Positions 41,034-49,954 of a DNA stretch of 64,000 bases are shown piece by piece. The position numbers and the translations under genes are program-made. The notes beneath the pieces are model-generated. The model saw only the letters and a list, made by a program, of their open reading frames with translations. It was not told where the DNA came from and did not search any database. The DNA comes from Candidatus Poribacteria bacterium (GTDB lineage: Bacteria; Poribacteria; WGA-4E; WGA-3G), in NCBI GenBank assembly GCA_022827225.1, contig JAJDTJ010000016.1, positions 1 to 64,000 on the forward strand, given 5' to 3'. How positions within the stretch are numbered: the first letter of the stretch is position 1; every line of letters starts with the position of its first letter.

Positions 41034-42656
41034 ATGCGCGAAGAAGGAAAACAACCGCAACACATGCAGGAAAGGGAATATAAGAAGTTATTCGGTTTAG
41101 ATATTTACTTAACGCCTGTATTCGTGATTTCCAGTATCGCCATCGTCGTTTTTATTATAGGTTCTCTCATTTTCCAAGAGGGGGCAACAAAACTCTTTGG
41201 AGGCCTCCGAGTCTGGCTCACCACGAACCTCGACTGGTTGTTCATGATTTCTACCAACCTTGTTTTTATCTTTTGTGTCGTTGTGGCACTCTCGCCGCTC
41301 GGTAAGGTCCGTCTCGGCGGTGCAGATGCGAAGCCTGAATATTCCTACTTAACTTGGCTTGCGATGCTGTTTGCTGCAGGTGTCGGTATTGGGCTTCTCT
41401 TCTTTGGCGTTTCGGAGCCGATTACCTATTTTCAAGGGGGTAGTTATTCGCCACTCGGAATAGAAACGATTTACGACCCAGAGACGATCTACAACGCTGA
41501 AAATGTTCCCGATGCTGCGGATCCCAAGGTTCAAACGGCGGCTTCCGTCGGTATAGCGACAACGGTCTTCCACTGGGGTCTACAAGGCTGGGCGATCTAT
41601 GGCGTTGTTGGACTTGCACTCGCCTTTTTCGCTTACAACCGAGGGTTACCACTCCTCATCCGATCCGCCTTCTATCCCATATTCGGTGACCGGATCTGGG
41701 GTTGGCCCGGACACATCATTGACACCTTCGCCATATTCGCAGGTATTTTCGGACTCGCAACTTCGCTCGGTTTAGGGGTACAACAGGTAACCTCCGGACT
41801 TAACTATCTGTTTGGGATACCGGCGAACAGTCTCACGATGGTACTTTTGATTGTTGGGATTACCGCTATCGCGCTGATCTCGGTGATGACGGGTATTAAT
41901 GTGGGTATCAAACGTCTGAGTCAGTTCAACATAATTCTCGCCTTTTTATTATTGGCGGCTATTATCCTTCTCGGTCCAACGGGTTATATTTTTAAAAGTC
42001 TGTTCACCGGGCTTGGTGCTTATGTCATGAAGATTGTACCGCTCAGCAACTGGATCGGGCGCGAGGACACTGCCTTCTTCCACGATTGGACGACCTTCTA
42101 CTGGGCATGGTGGATCGCTTGGGCACCCTTCATCGGTACGTTCATTGCTCGCATTTCAAAAGGACGTACAGTTCGCGAATTCGTAATCTTTGTCCTTCTG
42201 TTACCGACACTGTTATGTTTAATCTGGTTCAGTGCCTTTGGTGGCACCGCTATCCATCAGTTCCTCACTGATGGACTCACCGGTGTAACCGAAGAAGTTG
42301 AGACCTATAATTACGAACTTGCGCTGTTCAAAATGTTTGAAGGGATCCCGTGGACAATGTTGCTTTCCTGTGTCGCTATGACGTTGACGATCATCTTTTT
42401 TGTTACCTCATCCGATTCTGGTTCTCTGATTATTGACATTATCGCAGCGGGTGGCAAAGTTGACGCACCGATACCGCAACGTGTGTTTTGGTGTACTGCG
42501 GAGGGTTTGGTCGCTATCGCGCTCTTACTTGGCGGAGGCTTGAAATCTTTACAAGCCGCCTCCCTCGCGACGGGCTTCCCGTTCGCAATCGTGCTATTAG
42601 GCATGGGTGCCTGCGTCTGGGTTGGGCTGAGTCGTGAAGTACGTGAATCTCAATAG
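41034..42656 (+). CDS. BCCT-family betaine/carnitine/choline transporter
   Basis: The 540-residue inner-membrane protein has twelve hydrophobic helices. Signatures are AAGVGIGLLFFGVSEP in the third helix region and the tryptophan-rich WTTFYWAWWIAWAPFIGTFIARIS of the eighth helix, which forms the quaternary-ammonium site. The C-terminal regulatory tail is very short (LSREVRESQ), unlike osmosensing BetP. Substrate could be glycine betaine, choline, carnitine or DMSP. AAGGAG precedes the ATG. Confidence 0.93.
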   Translation: MREEGKQPQHMQEREYKKLFGLDIYLTPVFVISSIAIVVFIIGSLIFQEGATKLFGGLRVWLTTNLDWLFMISTNLVFIFCVVVALSPLGKVRLGGADAKPEYSYLTWLAMLFAAGVGIGLLFFGVSEPITYFQGGSYSPLGIETIYDPETIYNAENVPDAADPKVQTAASVGIATTVFHWGLQGWAIYGVVGLALAFFAYNRGLPLLIRSAFYPIFGDRIWGWPGHIIDTFAIFAGIFGLATSLGLGVQQVTSGLNYLFGIPANSLTMVLLIVGITAIALISVMTGINVGIKRLSQFNIILAFLLLAAIILLGPTGYIFKSLFTGLGAYVMKIVPLSNWIGREDTAFFHDWTTFYWAWWIAWAPFIGTFIARISKGRTVREFVIFVLLLPTLLCLIWFSAFGGTAIHQFLTDGLTGVTEEVETYNYELALFKMFEGIPWTMLLSCVAMTLTIIFFVTSSDSGSLIIDIIAAGGKVDAPIPQRVFWCTAEGLVAIALLLGGGLKSLQAASLATGFPFAIVLLGMGACVWVGLSREVRESQ

Positions 42657-42659
42657 AAA

Positions 42660-42780
42660 TCGGCTGCCAGCAATCGGCAGCTGGAAGAAGGGGTATCGGT
42701 TCTCGGTAGTCGGTTAAGGGGTTCTGATAGCGTCAAATATCTCTTAACCAACCGCCGAAAGCCGAAAACTGAAAGCCAAT
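42660..42780. repeat. dispersed CGG-type palindromic repeats
   Basis: This gap holds small nested inverted repeats: GCTGCC and GGCAGC around 42662-42680, and GTTAAG and CTTAAC around 42711-42750, embedded in GTCGG/CCGAAAGCCGAAAACTG-type sequence. It resembles low-complexity 'cgg-ctttcgg' repeats common between genes in such genomes. It leaves no room for a normal promoter of accA. Confidence 0.5.
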
Positions 42781-42784
42781 AACT

Positions 42785-43756
42785 ATGAACGCAACAGAAC
42801 TTGAATTTGAAAAATCGCTCATTGAATTGGAACGCCACCTTACGCAGTTAGAGGCGTTTGCGGAAGCGCACCCGGAGCTAGACCTCACCGAAGGGATGGA
42901 TGCGCTGAAACAGAATGCGGATACGCTGACAAAACAGACGTTCCAAAAAATCAGTCGTTGGGATAAAGTGAGGTTGGCGCGTCATGCCCAGCGTCCGCAA
43001 GCGCCTTTCTATATTGAGGCACTCCTTGAGGAACCCACCGAACTCCACAGCGATAAGTTGTACGGCGACGATCGCGCACTCATTGGCGGTTTCGCCTGGT
43101 TTGACGGACACCCCGTCGTCTATCTGGCACAGCAGAAAGGCACAAGCCTCGAGGAGCGGCAGGAGATGAATTTCGGTTACACGCACCCGGAAGGCTATCG
43201 CAAAGCGAGGCGGTTGATGCAGTTAGCGAATAAGTTCAACCGTCCTATCATCTGTTTTGTTGATACGCCGGGGGCACACTTTGATCTCCGTTCCGAGGAA
43301 TACGGACAGGCAATGGCGATCGCCGAAAATCTGGCAGAGATGATGATGCTCCGTGTTCCGATGCTTGTCATTATTATCGGTGAAGGTGGAAGCGGCGGCG
43401 CACTGGCAATCGCACTCGGGAACCGAGTCTTGATGATGGAATACGCTGTCTATTGCGTCGCACCGCCTGAAGCCTGCAGCGGAATCGTATGGAAGGACAA
43501 AGGTGAACACGCACCGGAAGCGACCGAAGGCTATAAACCGACCGCCCCCGATCTCCTCAAGTTAGGTATCATTGATCAAGTCGTGCGTGAACCCCTCGGT
43601 GGTGCGCATAGAGACCCGGATGCCGCAGCACGCAGCATCAAACGTGCGATACGCAAACATCTTTCGGAATTGATAGAAATGTCGCCGGAACAACTCGTCC
43701 AGCAAAGGTTCGAGCGTTATCGACATATCGGACTTTACGGCGAAGATGATACTTAG
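42785..43756 (+). CDS. accA: acetyl-CoA carboxylase carboxyltransferase subunit alpha
   Basis: The 323-residue protein matches AccA from end to end: N-terminal helical part with FEKSLIELERHLTQLEA, KISRWDKVRLARHAQRPQA, the crotonase-like core with FGYTHPEGYRKARRLMQLA, FVDTPGAHFDL, IIGEGGSGGALAIALGNRVLMME, and EACSGIVWKD. With AccD it transfers CO2 from biotin to acetyl-CoA in fatty-acid synthesis. accD is not in the window. No clear Shine-Dalgarno site precedes the ATG. The DUF711 gene follows after 15 bases. Confidence 0.95.
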   Translation: MNATELEFEKSLIELERHLTQLEAFAEAHPELDLTEGMDALKQNADTLTKQTFQKISRWDKVRLARHAQRPQAPFYIEALLEEPTELHSDKLYGDDRALIGGFAWFDGHPVVYLAQQKGTSLEERQEMNFGYTHPEGYRKARRLMQLANKFNRPIICFVDTPGAHFDLRSEEYGQAMAIAENLAEMMMLRVPMLVIIIGEGGSGGALAIALGNRVLMMEYAVYCVAPPEACSGIVWKDKGEHAPEATEGYKPTAPDLLKLGIIDQVVREPLGGAHRDPDAAARSIKRAIRKHLSELIEMSPEQLVQQRFERYRHIGLYGEDDT

Positions 43757-43771
43757 GCGGGTGCCCACGAC

Positions 43772-44902
43772 ATGAAGATCCGAACTATCACAACAGGTAT
43801 TCCGCTCCCGTTTGCGCCATACCAACTTCAACGTGCTGCGAATTTTAACGCCGCCTGTCAAGCCTATTTTGAAGCGCACGGTTACGATGTACAAACAACT
43901 CGTGTCAGTTCCCAAATCTGGGATGAGGCACGAGATGTAGAGCCAATCCTTGCGCTGGCGTCTGAGGCGCGAGCATTAGGTATCGAATTCCTTAGCTTGG
44001 GGACGATCCTTCCCGCTAAGCGACACACAGAAACGCATCTCGCTTGTGTCGCCGATGTGATTGTCCGGAGCGAAACACTCTTTGCTACGGTCACGCTTAC
44101 GACACCCTCTGGGGGCGTGGCATCGGATATCGCTGAAAACGCCGCGCGTATCATTCAACAGATCGCGCACCAAACCGATGCCGGCTACGGGAACCTCCGA
44201 TTCGCAGTCCTGATGAACTGCCCACCGAATACGCCATTCTTCCCGGCGGCATTCTGGCACGACACGCGAACGAACTTCGGCATCGGGTGGCAGGCAGCTG
44301 ACCTCGTGCAACACGCTTTCACAGATGCCCCGAATTTAGAAACCGCTCTCCAAAACCTAAAAACCGTCATGGAAGTAGAGGGACAGAAGATTGTCGAACT
44401 CGCAGAAAGTTTGGCACAGGAGTGGGGTGTCCGGTTCGTCGGTATAGATGTGTCACCTGCACCGATGGGTGACGAGAGCATCGCCTACGCTATGGAGCAA
44501 CAACTACCAGGGTACTTCGGCGAACGTGGAACGCTAACAGTTGCTGCCGGATTGACACAGACGCTCAGATCACTCGATCTACCGCTCTGTGGATACTCAG
44601 GATTAATGCTCCCTGTACTCGAAGATGTCGGACTCGGTGTGCGGAGTGAAGCAGGTTATTTTAACCTCGACAGCCTGCTCCTCTATTCGACTGTCTGTGG
44701 GACCGGGTTGGATACAATCCCTATACCGGGCGATGCCTCAATATCTCAAATCGCTGCTATTCTAACGGACGTTGCCACCCTCTCTATTCGGTTGACCAAA
44801 CCGTTATCGGTACGTCTGTTTCCTGTTCCCGGATGCAACGCAGACTGCCTGACGGAATTCGATTCTCCGTACCTAACAAACACCACAGTGATGCAGATAT
44901 AG
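43772..44902 (+). CDS. DUF711 family protein
   Basis: The 376-residue protein begins MKIRTITTGIPL and contains FLSLGTILPAK, RFAVLMNCPPNTPFFPAAFW, FVGIDVSPAPMGDESIAYAMEQ, LPLCGYSGLMLPVLEDVGL and GLDTIPIPGDAS, the pattern of DUF711/UPF0210 proteins related to glycyl-radical-like barrels. The catalytic role is unknown. It is close behind accA and probably co-transcribed, though a functional link is not obvious. Confidence 0.82.
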   Translation: MKIRTITTGIPLPFAPYQLQRAANFNAACQAYFEAHGYDVQTTRVSSQIWDEARDVEPILALASEARALGIEFLSLGTILPAKRHTETHLACVADVIVRSETLFATVTLTTPSGGVASDIAENAARIIQQIAHQTDAGYGNLRFAVLMNCPPNTPFFPAAFWHDTRTNFGIGWQAADLVQHAFTDAPNLETALQNLKTVMEVEGQKIVELAESLAQEWGVRFVGIDVSPAPMGDESIAYAMEQQLPGYFGERGTLTVAAGLTQTLRSLDLPLCGYSGLMLPVLEDVGLGVRSEAGYFNLDSLLLYSTVCGTGLDTIPIPGDASISQIAAILTDVATLSIRLTKPLSVRLFPVPGCNADCLTEFDSPYLTNTTVMQI

Positions 44903-45000
44903 CCCGAAGACCACCGTTATGAACAGAGCCATCAACGCGTAGGCAAAACCGGGGGACCCAGCCCCTACGGCACGCACCGCTAATTATCATTTTTTTTCAC

Positions 45001-45029
45001 TTGCCAATTGTCACGACTTTTGATAAGAT
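45001..45029 (+). promoter_or_regulatory. promoter of the bicupin-sulfatase operon
   Basis: TTGCCA (45001-45006) and TAAGAT (45024-45029) are 17 bases apart, four and five of six consensus matches respectively, about 60 bases upstream of the ATG at 45092. Confidence 0.45.
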
Positions 45030-45091
45030 GATGCGAACGGAGTTTGATGCACATTGTGCAATTATAACTATACATCGGAGGTAACTTTACA

Positions 45092-45820
45092 ATGTATATG
45101 CGGCACTGGCTACAGAGTCCTTCGAGTCTAACACACGGTAACATCATTAAACGTGAGATTTTTAGCAAACGCACAGAGGACTCCGCCGACAAAGAGGGCG
45201 CGATTTTAAGATATGTTGACAGCTTCTCTCGGTGCTACCTTGAACCGAGGATCGCTTCTGTGCCTACGGCACTTGATGATAGGCAGCTGATTTTTTACAT
45301 CGTTGACGGTTCCGGTACATTTGAGGCGGGAGACTTGAAACAGCAAGTTACAGAGGGAGATGCAATCTTAGTGCCACCCGGACTCAACCATGTCTTGGAA
45401 AATTTGGAGAGCACGCCGTTAGAGTTTCTGATATTGGAGGAGGTACTCTCCGATGGCGTAGAGGCACCGCGCAAGGATGCCCTTATCCGCAACTACCGAG
45501 AACGCCCTTTAGGGCAAGGACATTGGACGCATCTGGTACATCCGATTTTTGGGCCGGACGACGGCTTAGTGACGCTCCACTCGGTACTGATGGTGCGGAT
45601 TGAAGCCATGCAAACGCCTGATACCCACGGCCACGGGCCCGATATGGACGAGGTGTGGTATATGCTCGAAGGCAATGGCATCCATGTTGTCAGTAGGAAT
45701 GTATATCGGCAGATGCCGGGCGATGCTGTCTCTGTGGCTTCGTCTAACCCAGGGCATAGTCTAATCAATGACACAGATGAACCCTTGAAAACCTTCTACT
45801 TTGCGAGGTATGACCGATAA
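45092..45820 (+). CDS. two-domain cupin protein
   Basis: The 242-residue protein has two beta-barrel cupin domains. The first contains IFYIVDGSGTFEAGD and GDAILVPPGLNHVLEN. The second contains DTHGHGPDMDEVWYMLEGNG and PGDAVSVASSNPGHSLIN, with histidines and a glutamate suited to a metal site. Possible roles include sugar isomerisation, oxygenation or ligand sensing. It lies 10 bases before the sulfatase gene. GGAGG precedes the ATG. Confidence 0.82.
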   Translation: MYMRHWLQSPSSLTHGNIIKREIFSKRTEDSADKEGAILRYVDSFSRCYLEPRIASVPTALDDRQLIFYIVDGSGTFEAGDLKQQVTEGDAILVPPGLNHVLENLESTPLEFLILEEVLSDGVEAPRKDALIRNYRERPLGQGHWTHLVHPIFGPDDGLVTLHSVLMVRIEAMQTPDTHGHGPDMDEVWYMLEGNGIHVVSRNVYRQMPGDAVSVASSNPGHSLINDTDEPLKTFYFARYDR

Positions 45821-45830
45821 AGGAATCGCT

Positions 45831-47288
45831 ATGGCTGATAAACCGCATGTGCTTCTCATTTCAACCGACCATTGGCCCAACTCACTTCTGGGTGTCAGCG
45901 GGCATCCAGCGATACAGACACCGACACTTGATGCGCTTGCGCGTGCTGGCACCCGATTCACACGCGGATACAGCGAATGTCCCGTCTGCGTTCCTGCACG
46001 GAAAACCTTGATGACCGGTGCGACAACCCGCACCCACAAAGATAGGGTTTTCAACGATCGGAAGGGAATAGATGGACTGCCGACAATCGCACAGACGTTT
46101 CGCAATGCCGGGTATCAGGCTTACGCTGTCGGTAAACTGCACGTCTATCCGCAACGTGACCGCATCGGGTTCGACGATGTACTCTTAGGCGAGGAAGGCA
46201 GGTTGCAATACGGGGCTATTGACGATTATGAACTCTTTCTCGGTGATAGAGGCTACGCCGGTCAGCAGTTCGCACACGGGATGTGTAACAACGATTACCT
46301 CAACAGACCTTGGCACCTCCCCGAAGATTGCCACGTTACGAACTGGAGTACGCAGCAGATGGTTCGGATGATTAAACGGCGGGACCCGACCCGTCCGGGG
46401 TTCTGGTACCTCTCCTATTGCCATCCGCATCCGCCGTTGGCACCGCTCCAATGTTATATGGACATGTATCGCGATATCGAAGTGGATATGCCGTATTGTG
46501 GCGAATGGGCAAAGCAGAGCGAGGGGCTTCCTTTACCGATAAAAGGACGGCAAAAAAAGGACGAACACTTTAACGAAGATCTCGTCCGTTCGGCACGTCA
46601 AGCCTTTTATGCCCTTTGTACACACATTGACCATCAATTGCGGCTCGTTATCGGTACTTTACGTGAAGAAGGCTTGTTGAACAACACGATTCTGCTGTTC
46701 ACATCGGATCACGGCGATATGCTCGGTAACCATGGGATGTGGGCGAAGCGACTTTACTACGAAGATTCTGCGAATGTACCGATGCTCCTCGTCGGCACTG
46801 CCGGCGATGAACGCGTAGGACATCATAGGGTTGATGACCGACTCGTCGGATGGCAGGACGTTATGCCGACGCTCCTCCACCTCGCGGGGATTGATATCCC
46901 TGACACCGTAGACGGGATACCGATGGTCGGCGACGAAAAGCGCGAGTGGTTGTACGGCGAATGTGGTGAAGGCGGCAGCGCGACCCGTATGATCCATGAG
47001 GGACGTTTCAAATTAATCTACTACGCCACCGGTAACTACCGACAACTCTTCGATCTGGAAGAGGATCCGAGGGAACTCAACGATCTCGCCGATTCACCCG
47101 CATCCGCCGAAATCCTTGACCGATTAACGGACATCCTCATGGGTGAACTTTACGGCAGCGATGAGAAATGGATCCAAGATGGTAAGTTGGTGGGTTTACC
47201 TGACCGTGAATATCGTCCTTCGGCAAACCGAGCCTTATCCGGTCAACGCGGACTCCACTGGCCCCCACAGCCATCTGTCGGGCGTTGA
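45831..47288 (+). CDS. Cys-type sulfatase
   Basis: The 485-residue protein begins MADKPHVLLISTDHWP, AAAGGA being just upstream inside the end of the cupin gene. The formylglycine site is C53-V-P-A-R57 within CPVCVPARKTLMTG, so an anaerobic or aerobic sulfatase-maturing enzyme elsewhere must oxidise C53. Metal-site residues include D13-H14 at the N-terminus and the later LFTSDHGDMLGNHGMW. There is no signal peptide, so the substrate is probably a small sulfate ester taken into the cytoplasm, or a phosphonate/phosphodiester in related hydrolases. Confidence 0.9.
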   Translation: MADKPHVLLISTDHWPNSLLGVSGHPAIQTPTLDALARAGTRFTRGYSECPVCVPARKTLMTGATTRTHKDRVFNDRKGIDGLPTIAQTFRNAGYQAYAVGKLHVYPQRDRIGFDDVLLGEEGRLQYGAIDDYELFLGDRGYAGQQFAHGMCNNDYLNRPWHLPEDCHVTNWSTQQMVRMIKRRDPTRPGFWYLSYCHPHPPLAPLQCYMDMYRDIEVDMPYCGEWAKQSEGLPLPIKGRQKKDEHFNEDLVRSARQAFYALCTHIDHQLRLVIGTLREEGLLNNTILLFTSDHGDMLGNHGMWAKRLYYEDSANVPMLLVGTAGDERVGHHRVDDRLVGWQDVMPTLLHLAGIDIPDTVDGIPMVGDEKREWLYGECGEGGSATRMIHEGRFKLIYYATGNYRQLFDLEEDPRELNDLADSPASAEILDRLTDILMGELYGSDEKWIQDGKLVGLPDREYRPSANRALSGQRGLHWPPQPSVGR

Positions 47289-47304
47289 ATAGAATTTCTA
47301 AAAA

Positions 47305-47390
47305 TGGTAGGTGCGGTTTTGCGGCGTACGTGAAGAAACACCCCAGCAAAAACCCCAAATGCGACCTGCATTCCAAACCGCACCACGCAA
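47305..47390. repeat. REP-like palindrome with GGTGCGGTTT arms
   Basis: Inverted arms of the GGTGCGGTTT/AAACCGCACC type bound this element. Its inner part, GAAGAAACACCCCAGCAAAA, recurs in similar form near 63863 (GAAGAAACACCCTATCAAAA). The rest of 47289-47653 holds one promoter and no gene. Confidence 0.6.
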
Positions 47391-47454
47391 TCAGTGTTTT
47401 CTATCTAACTCCACGATTCCGATAATCAATACCTATATTCCCGAATTAAAACCG

Positions 47455-47502
47455 TTGAATTTCTAAGCCAAATGTGGTACTATTTTAACGAACTAATTCG
47501 TT
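47455..47502 (+). promoter_or_regulatory. promoter with a palindromic site for the former hsd operon
   Basis: TTGAAT (47455-47460) and TACTAT (47478-47483) are 17 bases apart. Immediately after, AACGAA-CTAA-TTCGTT (47487-47502) is a perfect palindrome across the expected start point, well placed for a repressor. It lies 150 bases before the hsdM stub. Confidence 0.4.
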
Positions 47503-47653
47503 ATTCAAGGCGTTTTTGTACCGTAAACTTTTAGTTTGCATGCTATCAGACACAACAAAATATAGATACTTACTGCTTGGTGCAACTTGCAGGCGCGACG
47601 GTGTATTTTTAGTTAATTGTAAATCTACTATAGACAGGACTCTCTAAGGGATT

Positions 47654-47725
47654 ATGGGAAGAAAAAAATCGAACGAAAATTCTAATAAAAACGGCGCAAC
47701 GCTCGGTTTTGGAGATGAGTCATGA
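47654..47725 (+). pseudogene. hsdM: N-terminal stub of a type I restriction-modification methylase (hsdM)
   Basis: A 23-codon frame encodes a basic, asparagine-rich N-terminus ending N-G-A-T-L-G-F-G-D-E-S. This is the characteristic beginning of one large HsdM group (basic/Asn-rich, then 'N-G-A-(T/N)-L-G-F-E-x-x-L-W'). The reading frame then stops in TGA overlapping the ATG of the AlbA_2 gene. The remaining roughly 450-500 codons of hsdM are absent, so this looks like a deletion remnant that now serves as a translated leader. It could be a chance short peptide, but the hsdS remnant downstream argues for a lost locus. Confidence 0.65.
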
Positions 47726-49476
47726 ATTTCAGCGACGAAGAAATCAAACGCCAAATGCGCTTAGGTGAAGATAACCGTTGGGAATTCAAAGAAATTGTGT
47801 TCGCCGGAAATGTGCCTAAGGGCCCCCGTCGTGACGATCTGGCAGATGAACTCGCCGCATTCGCTAACACGGATGGTGGTATCATGCTGTGCGGTGTAAC
47901 TGACAGTGGTGATATTCAAGGTATGTCGCGCGAACAGATGGACGAATTGGAAAAACTATTGACCGAGATCTGTACTGACACGATTAAACCCTCAATTCGT
48001 CCTGCTATTTTTCGTACAGAAATAGAAGAAGGCAAACCGTTCCTGCTCGTTGAAGTCCCACCAGGCTATGCCCTGCACGATAGTCCTGGTGGTGGCTACC
48101 ATCGAGTCGGCAGCTCAAAACGCAAAATGACTAGTGATGAACGGTTACGTCTTGCACAGAAGCGCGGACAAACACGTTTCCTCTGGTTTGATAAACAGCC
48201 AGTTCCGGAAACAGGTTTTGGATCATTGGACGAATCTCTTTGGAAACCGTTATTGAGCGCCGAAGGTGCCGCTGCGCCTGAATTGGCACTCGAAAAAATG
48301 GGGCTTCTGACCAATGACGAAAACGGTACAACGCGTGCTACTGTGGCGGGTGTTCTCTTGTGCAGCCGTTCACCCGAAGAATGGCTCCCAAACGCCTGCA
48401 TTTCAGCAACTTGTTATCGTGGCAAAGACCGCGCCTCTGGACAGATAGATGCACAAACGATTACAGGACCGTTGAATCGACAGATTTCTGAAGCGGTTGC
48501 CTTTGCTGTGCGTAACATGCGTGTTGGTGCCTACAAGAATCCGGCTCGTGTTGATCTGCCACAATACAGTGAAAAGGCACTTTTTGAAGCGATCGTCAAC
48601 GCAGTAGCCCACCGCGACTACACAATTCAGGGTAGCAAGATTCGACTCTCAATGTTCACAGATCGGCTTGAAATAAACTCCCCGGGAGGCTTACCTAATA
48701 ATCTAACAATTGAGAGTATGGAGGTCCGACAATCAACGCGCAATGAAGCTCTCACCTCTATGCTTGGAAGGATGTCTGTTGGGAATATACGCGGCTCGGA
48801 GGACCGACAATTTTTCATGGAACGACGCGGAGATGGTGTACCTATCATCTTTCGCGAAACGAAGGCATTAAGTGGAGAACCGCCACAGTATCAACTCATT
48901 GATGGTTCAGAGCTTGTTCTCACAATTCCAGCAGCTGCCACTGAAGCGACACGCGTAGTGGCTTCTATCCAATGTGATCTTCCCGATTCTACCATCAGAA
49001 AAGTAGATGTATTAATGCTGTTTCAGAATAACGCGATAGCACGCAGATTCACGGCTGGGAGCGGTGATGTACATATCAGTTTGCCAGTTGTAAATCTACC
49101 GATGACGGTGTTCATAGCTGCAGATGGTTGCTCCGCATATCTTGAACACAATTGGGTGCCAACACAAGGCGAACTTACCGTTGAAATGCAACCTTTACCT
49201 GAAGGTGGTTCAGCACTCTTTCCTAAAGGAAAAGGCGATCTGCCAGGCTTGTCAGGAAAAATAAATCTAATCCGCGACGCTTATGACCGACCTTTCCTCT
49301 ATGCTTCTAATATTACCATAAATGAAGGACAGCGACAACCGGTTCATTTTATTCTTGGCGAGGATTTGCGTCTCACTGATGCCGACGGAAAAGAGTTGAT
49401 GATACGTATCGTTGCAATCGTAGGTAGAGCTGTACTCATAGAGTATCGACCTTATACCAATGGAGAAAAAAAATGA
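47722..49476 (+). CDS. AlbA_2/Schlafen-like ATP-binding protein with C-terminal beta domain
   Basis: The 584-residue protein has an N-terminal AlbA_2 (Schlafen) domain (about 15-140: NRWEFKEIVFAG, LADELAAFANTDGGIMLCGV, GYHRVGSSKRKM). A RecG-like/HATPase_c_4 region follows, with YSEKALFEAIVNAVAHRDYTIQGS and LEINSPGGLP. Family members regularly sit inside type I restriction loci or act as transcription regulators. After about residue 400 there is a beta-rich extension not usual for the family (VHISLPVVNLPMTVFIAADG), which may be a carrier or effector domain. GGAG precedes the ATG, which overlaps the hsdM stub. It is the only long intact gene of the locus. Confidence 0.8.
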   Translation: MNFSDEEIKRQMRLGEDNRWEFKEIVFAGNVPKGPRRDDLADELAAFANTDGGIMLCGVTDSGDIQGMSREQMDELEKLLTEICTDTIKPSIRPAIFRTEIEEGKPFLLVEVPPGYALHDSPGGGYHRVGSSKRKMTSDERLRLAQKRGQTRFLWFDKQPVPETGFGSLDESLWKPLLSAEGAAAPELALEKMGLLTNDENGTTRATVAGVLLCSRSPEEWLPNACISATCYRGKDRASGQIDAQTITGPLNRQISEAVAFAVRNMRVGAYKNPARVDLPQYSEKALFEAIVNAVAHRDYTIQGSKIRLSMFTDRLEINSPGGLPNNLTIESMEVRQSTRNEALTSMLGRMSVGNIRGSEDRQFFMERRGDGVPIIFRETKALSGEPPQYQLIDGSELVLTIPAAATEATRVVASIQCDLPDSTIRKVDVLMLFQNNAIARRFTAGSGDVHISLPVVNLPMTVFIAADGCSAYLEHNWVPTQGELTVEMQPLPEGGSALFPKGKGDLPGLSGKINLIRDAYDRPFLYASNITINEGQRQPVHFILGEDLRLTDADGKELMIRIVAIVGRAVLIEYRPYTNGEKK

Positions 49477-49721
49477 CAGTAAAAGAATTAATGGAATTTC
49501 TCGAAAAATACCCTGATGATTTACGAGTTGTTGTCAACGGCTATGAAGATGGTTATGACGATATTTTACCAGAACGGATTTTGAGCAGAAAAATAGAGTT
49601 GGACGCTGGAAAACATGACTGGGAAGGAAAACACGGTGATCCACCCTATGAGGGTGAAGAAACGACTGATGATGCCAAAATTGTAGATGCTTTGGTTTTC
49701 TGCCGTGCTCCGTATTATTAA
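49473..49721 (+). CDS. small acidic protein linked to the restriction locus
   Basis: The 82-residue protein (MTVKELMEFLEKYPDDLRVVV at the N-terminus) is rich in Asp, Glu and Tyr and starts with an ATGA overlap to the AlbA_2 gene, so translation is coupled. Similar short proteins beginning 'x-T-V-x-E-L-x-x-x-L-x-x-x-P-x-D-x-x-V' are frequent in mobile regions, with no known function. Confidence 0.65.
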   Translation: MTVKELMEFLEKYPDDLRVVVNGYEDGYDDILPERILSRKIELDAGKHDWEGKHGDPPYEGEETTDDAKIVDALVFCRAPYY

Positions 49722-49753
49722 AATAGATTGAAAACAATTCTCAGAGATAGGTT

Positions 49754-49954
49754 ATGACGTTTGATTTTCCCGATGGATGGCAACTTCAATCTGTCGAGGA
49801 TAGCATGAAAGCGATTATTGATTATCGCGGTAAAAGTAGTGGCAAACACATCAGAAACAGAATCGCTTACTAACTTGCGTGACACGCTGCTTCCAAAACT
49901 CTTGTCCGTGAAATTCGCGTAGACGATACAGCTGGGATATTGGAGGGAACTTAG
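49754..49954 (+). pseudogene. hsdS: internally deleted, frameshifted hsdS remnant
   Basis: The first 27 codons (MTFDFPDGWQ..., then IIDYRGK) look like the start of an HsdS target-recognition domain. After about 30 codons, sequence in another frame reads ETESLTNLRDTLLPKLLS, and after one lost base EIRVDD to a TAG at 49952. 'L-R-D-T-L-L-P-K-L-L-S-G-E-I-R-V' is the well-known C-terminus of HsdS. So about 1 kb between the two ends is missing, with two frame changes. The specificity subunit cannot be functional. Confidence 0.75.
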
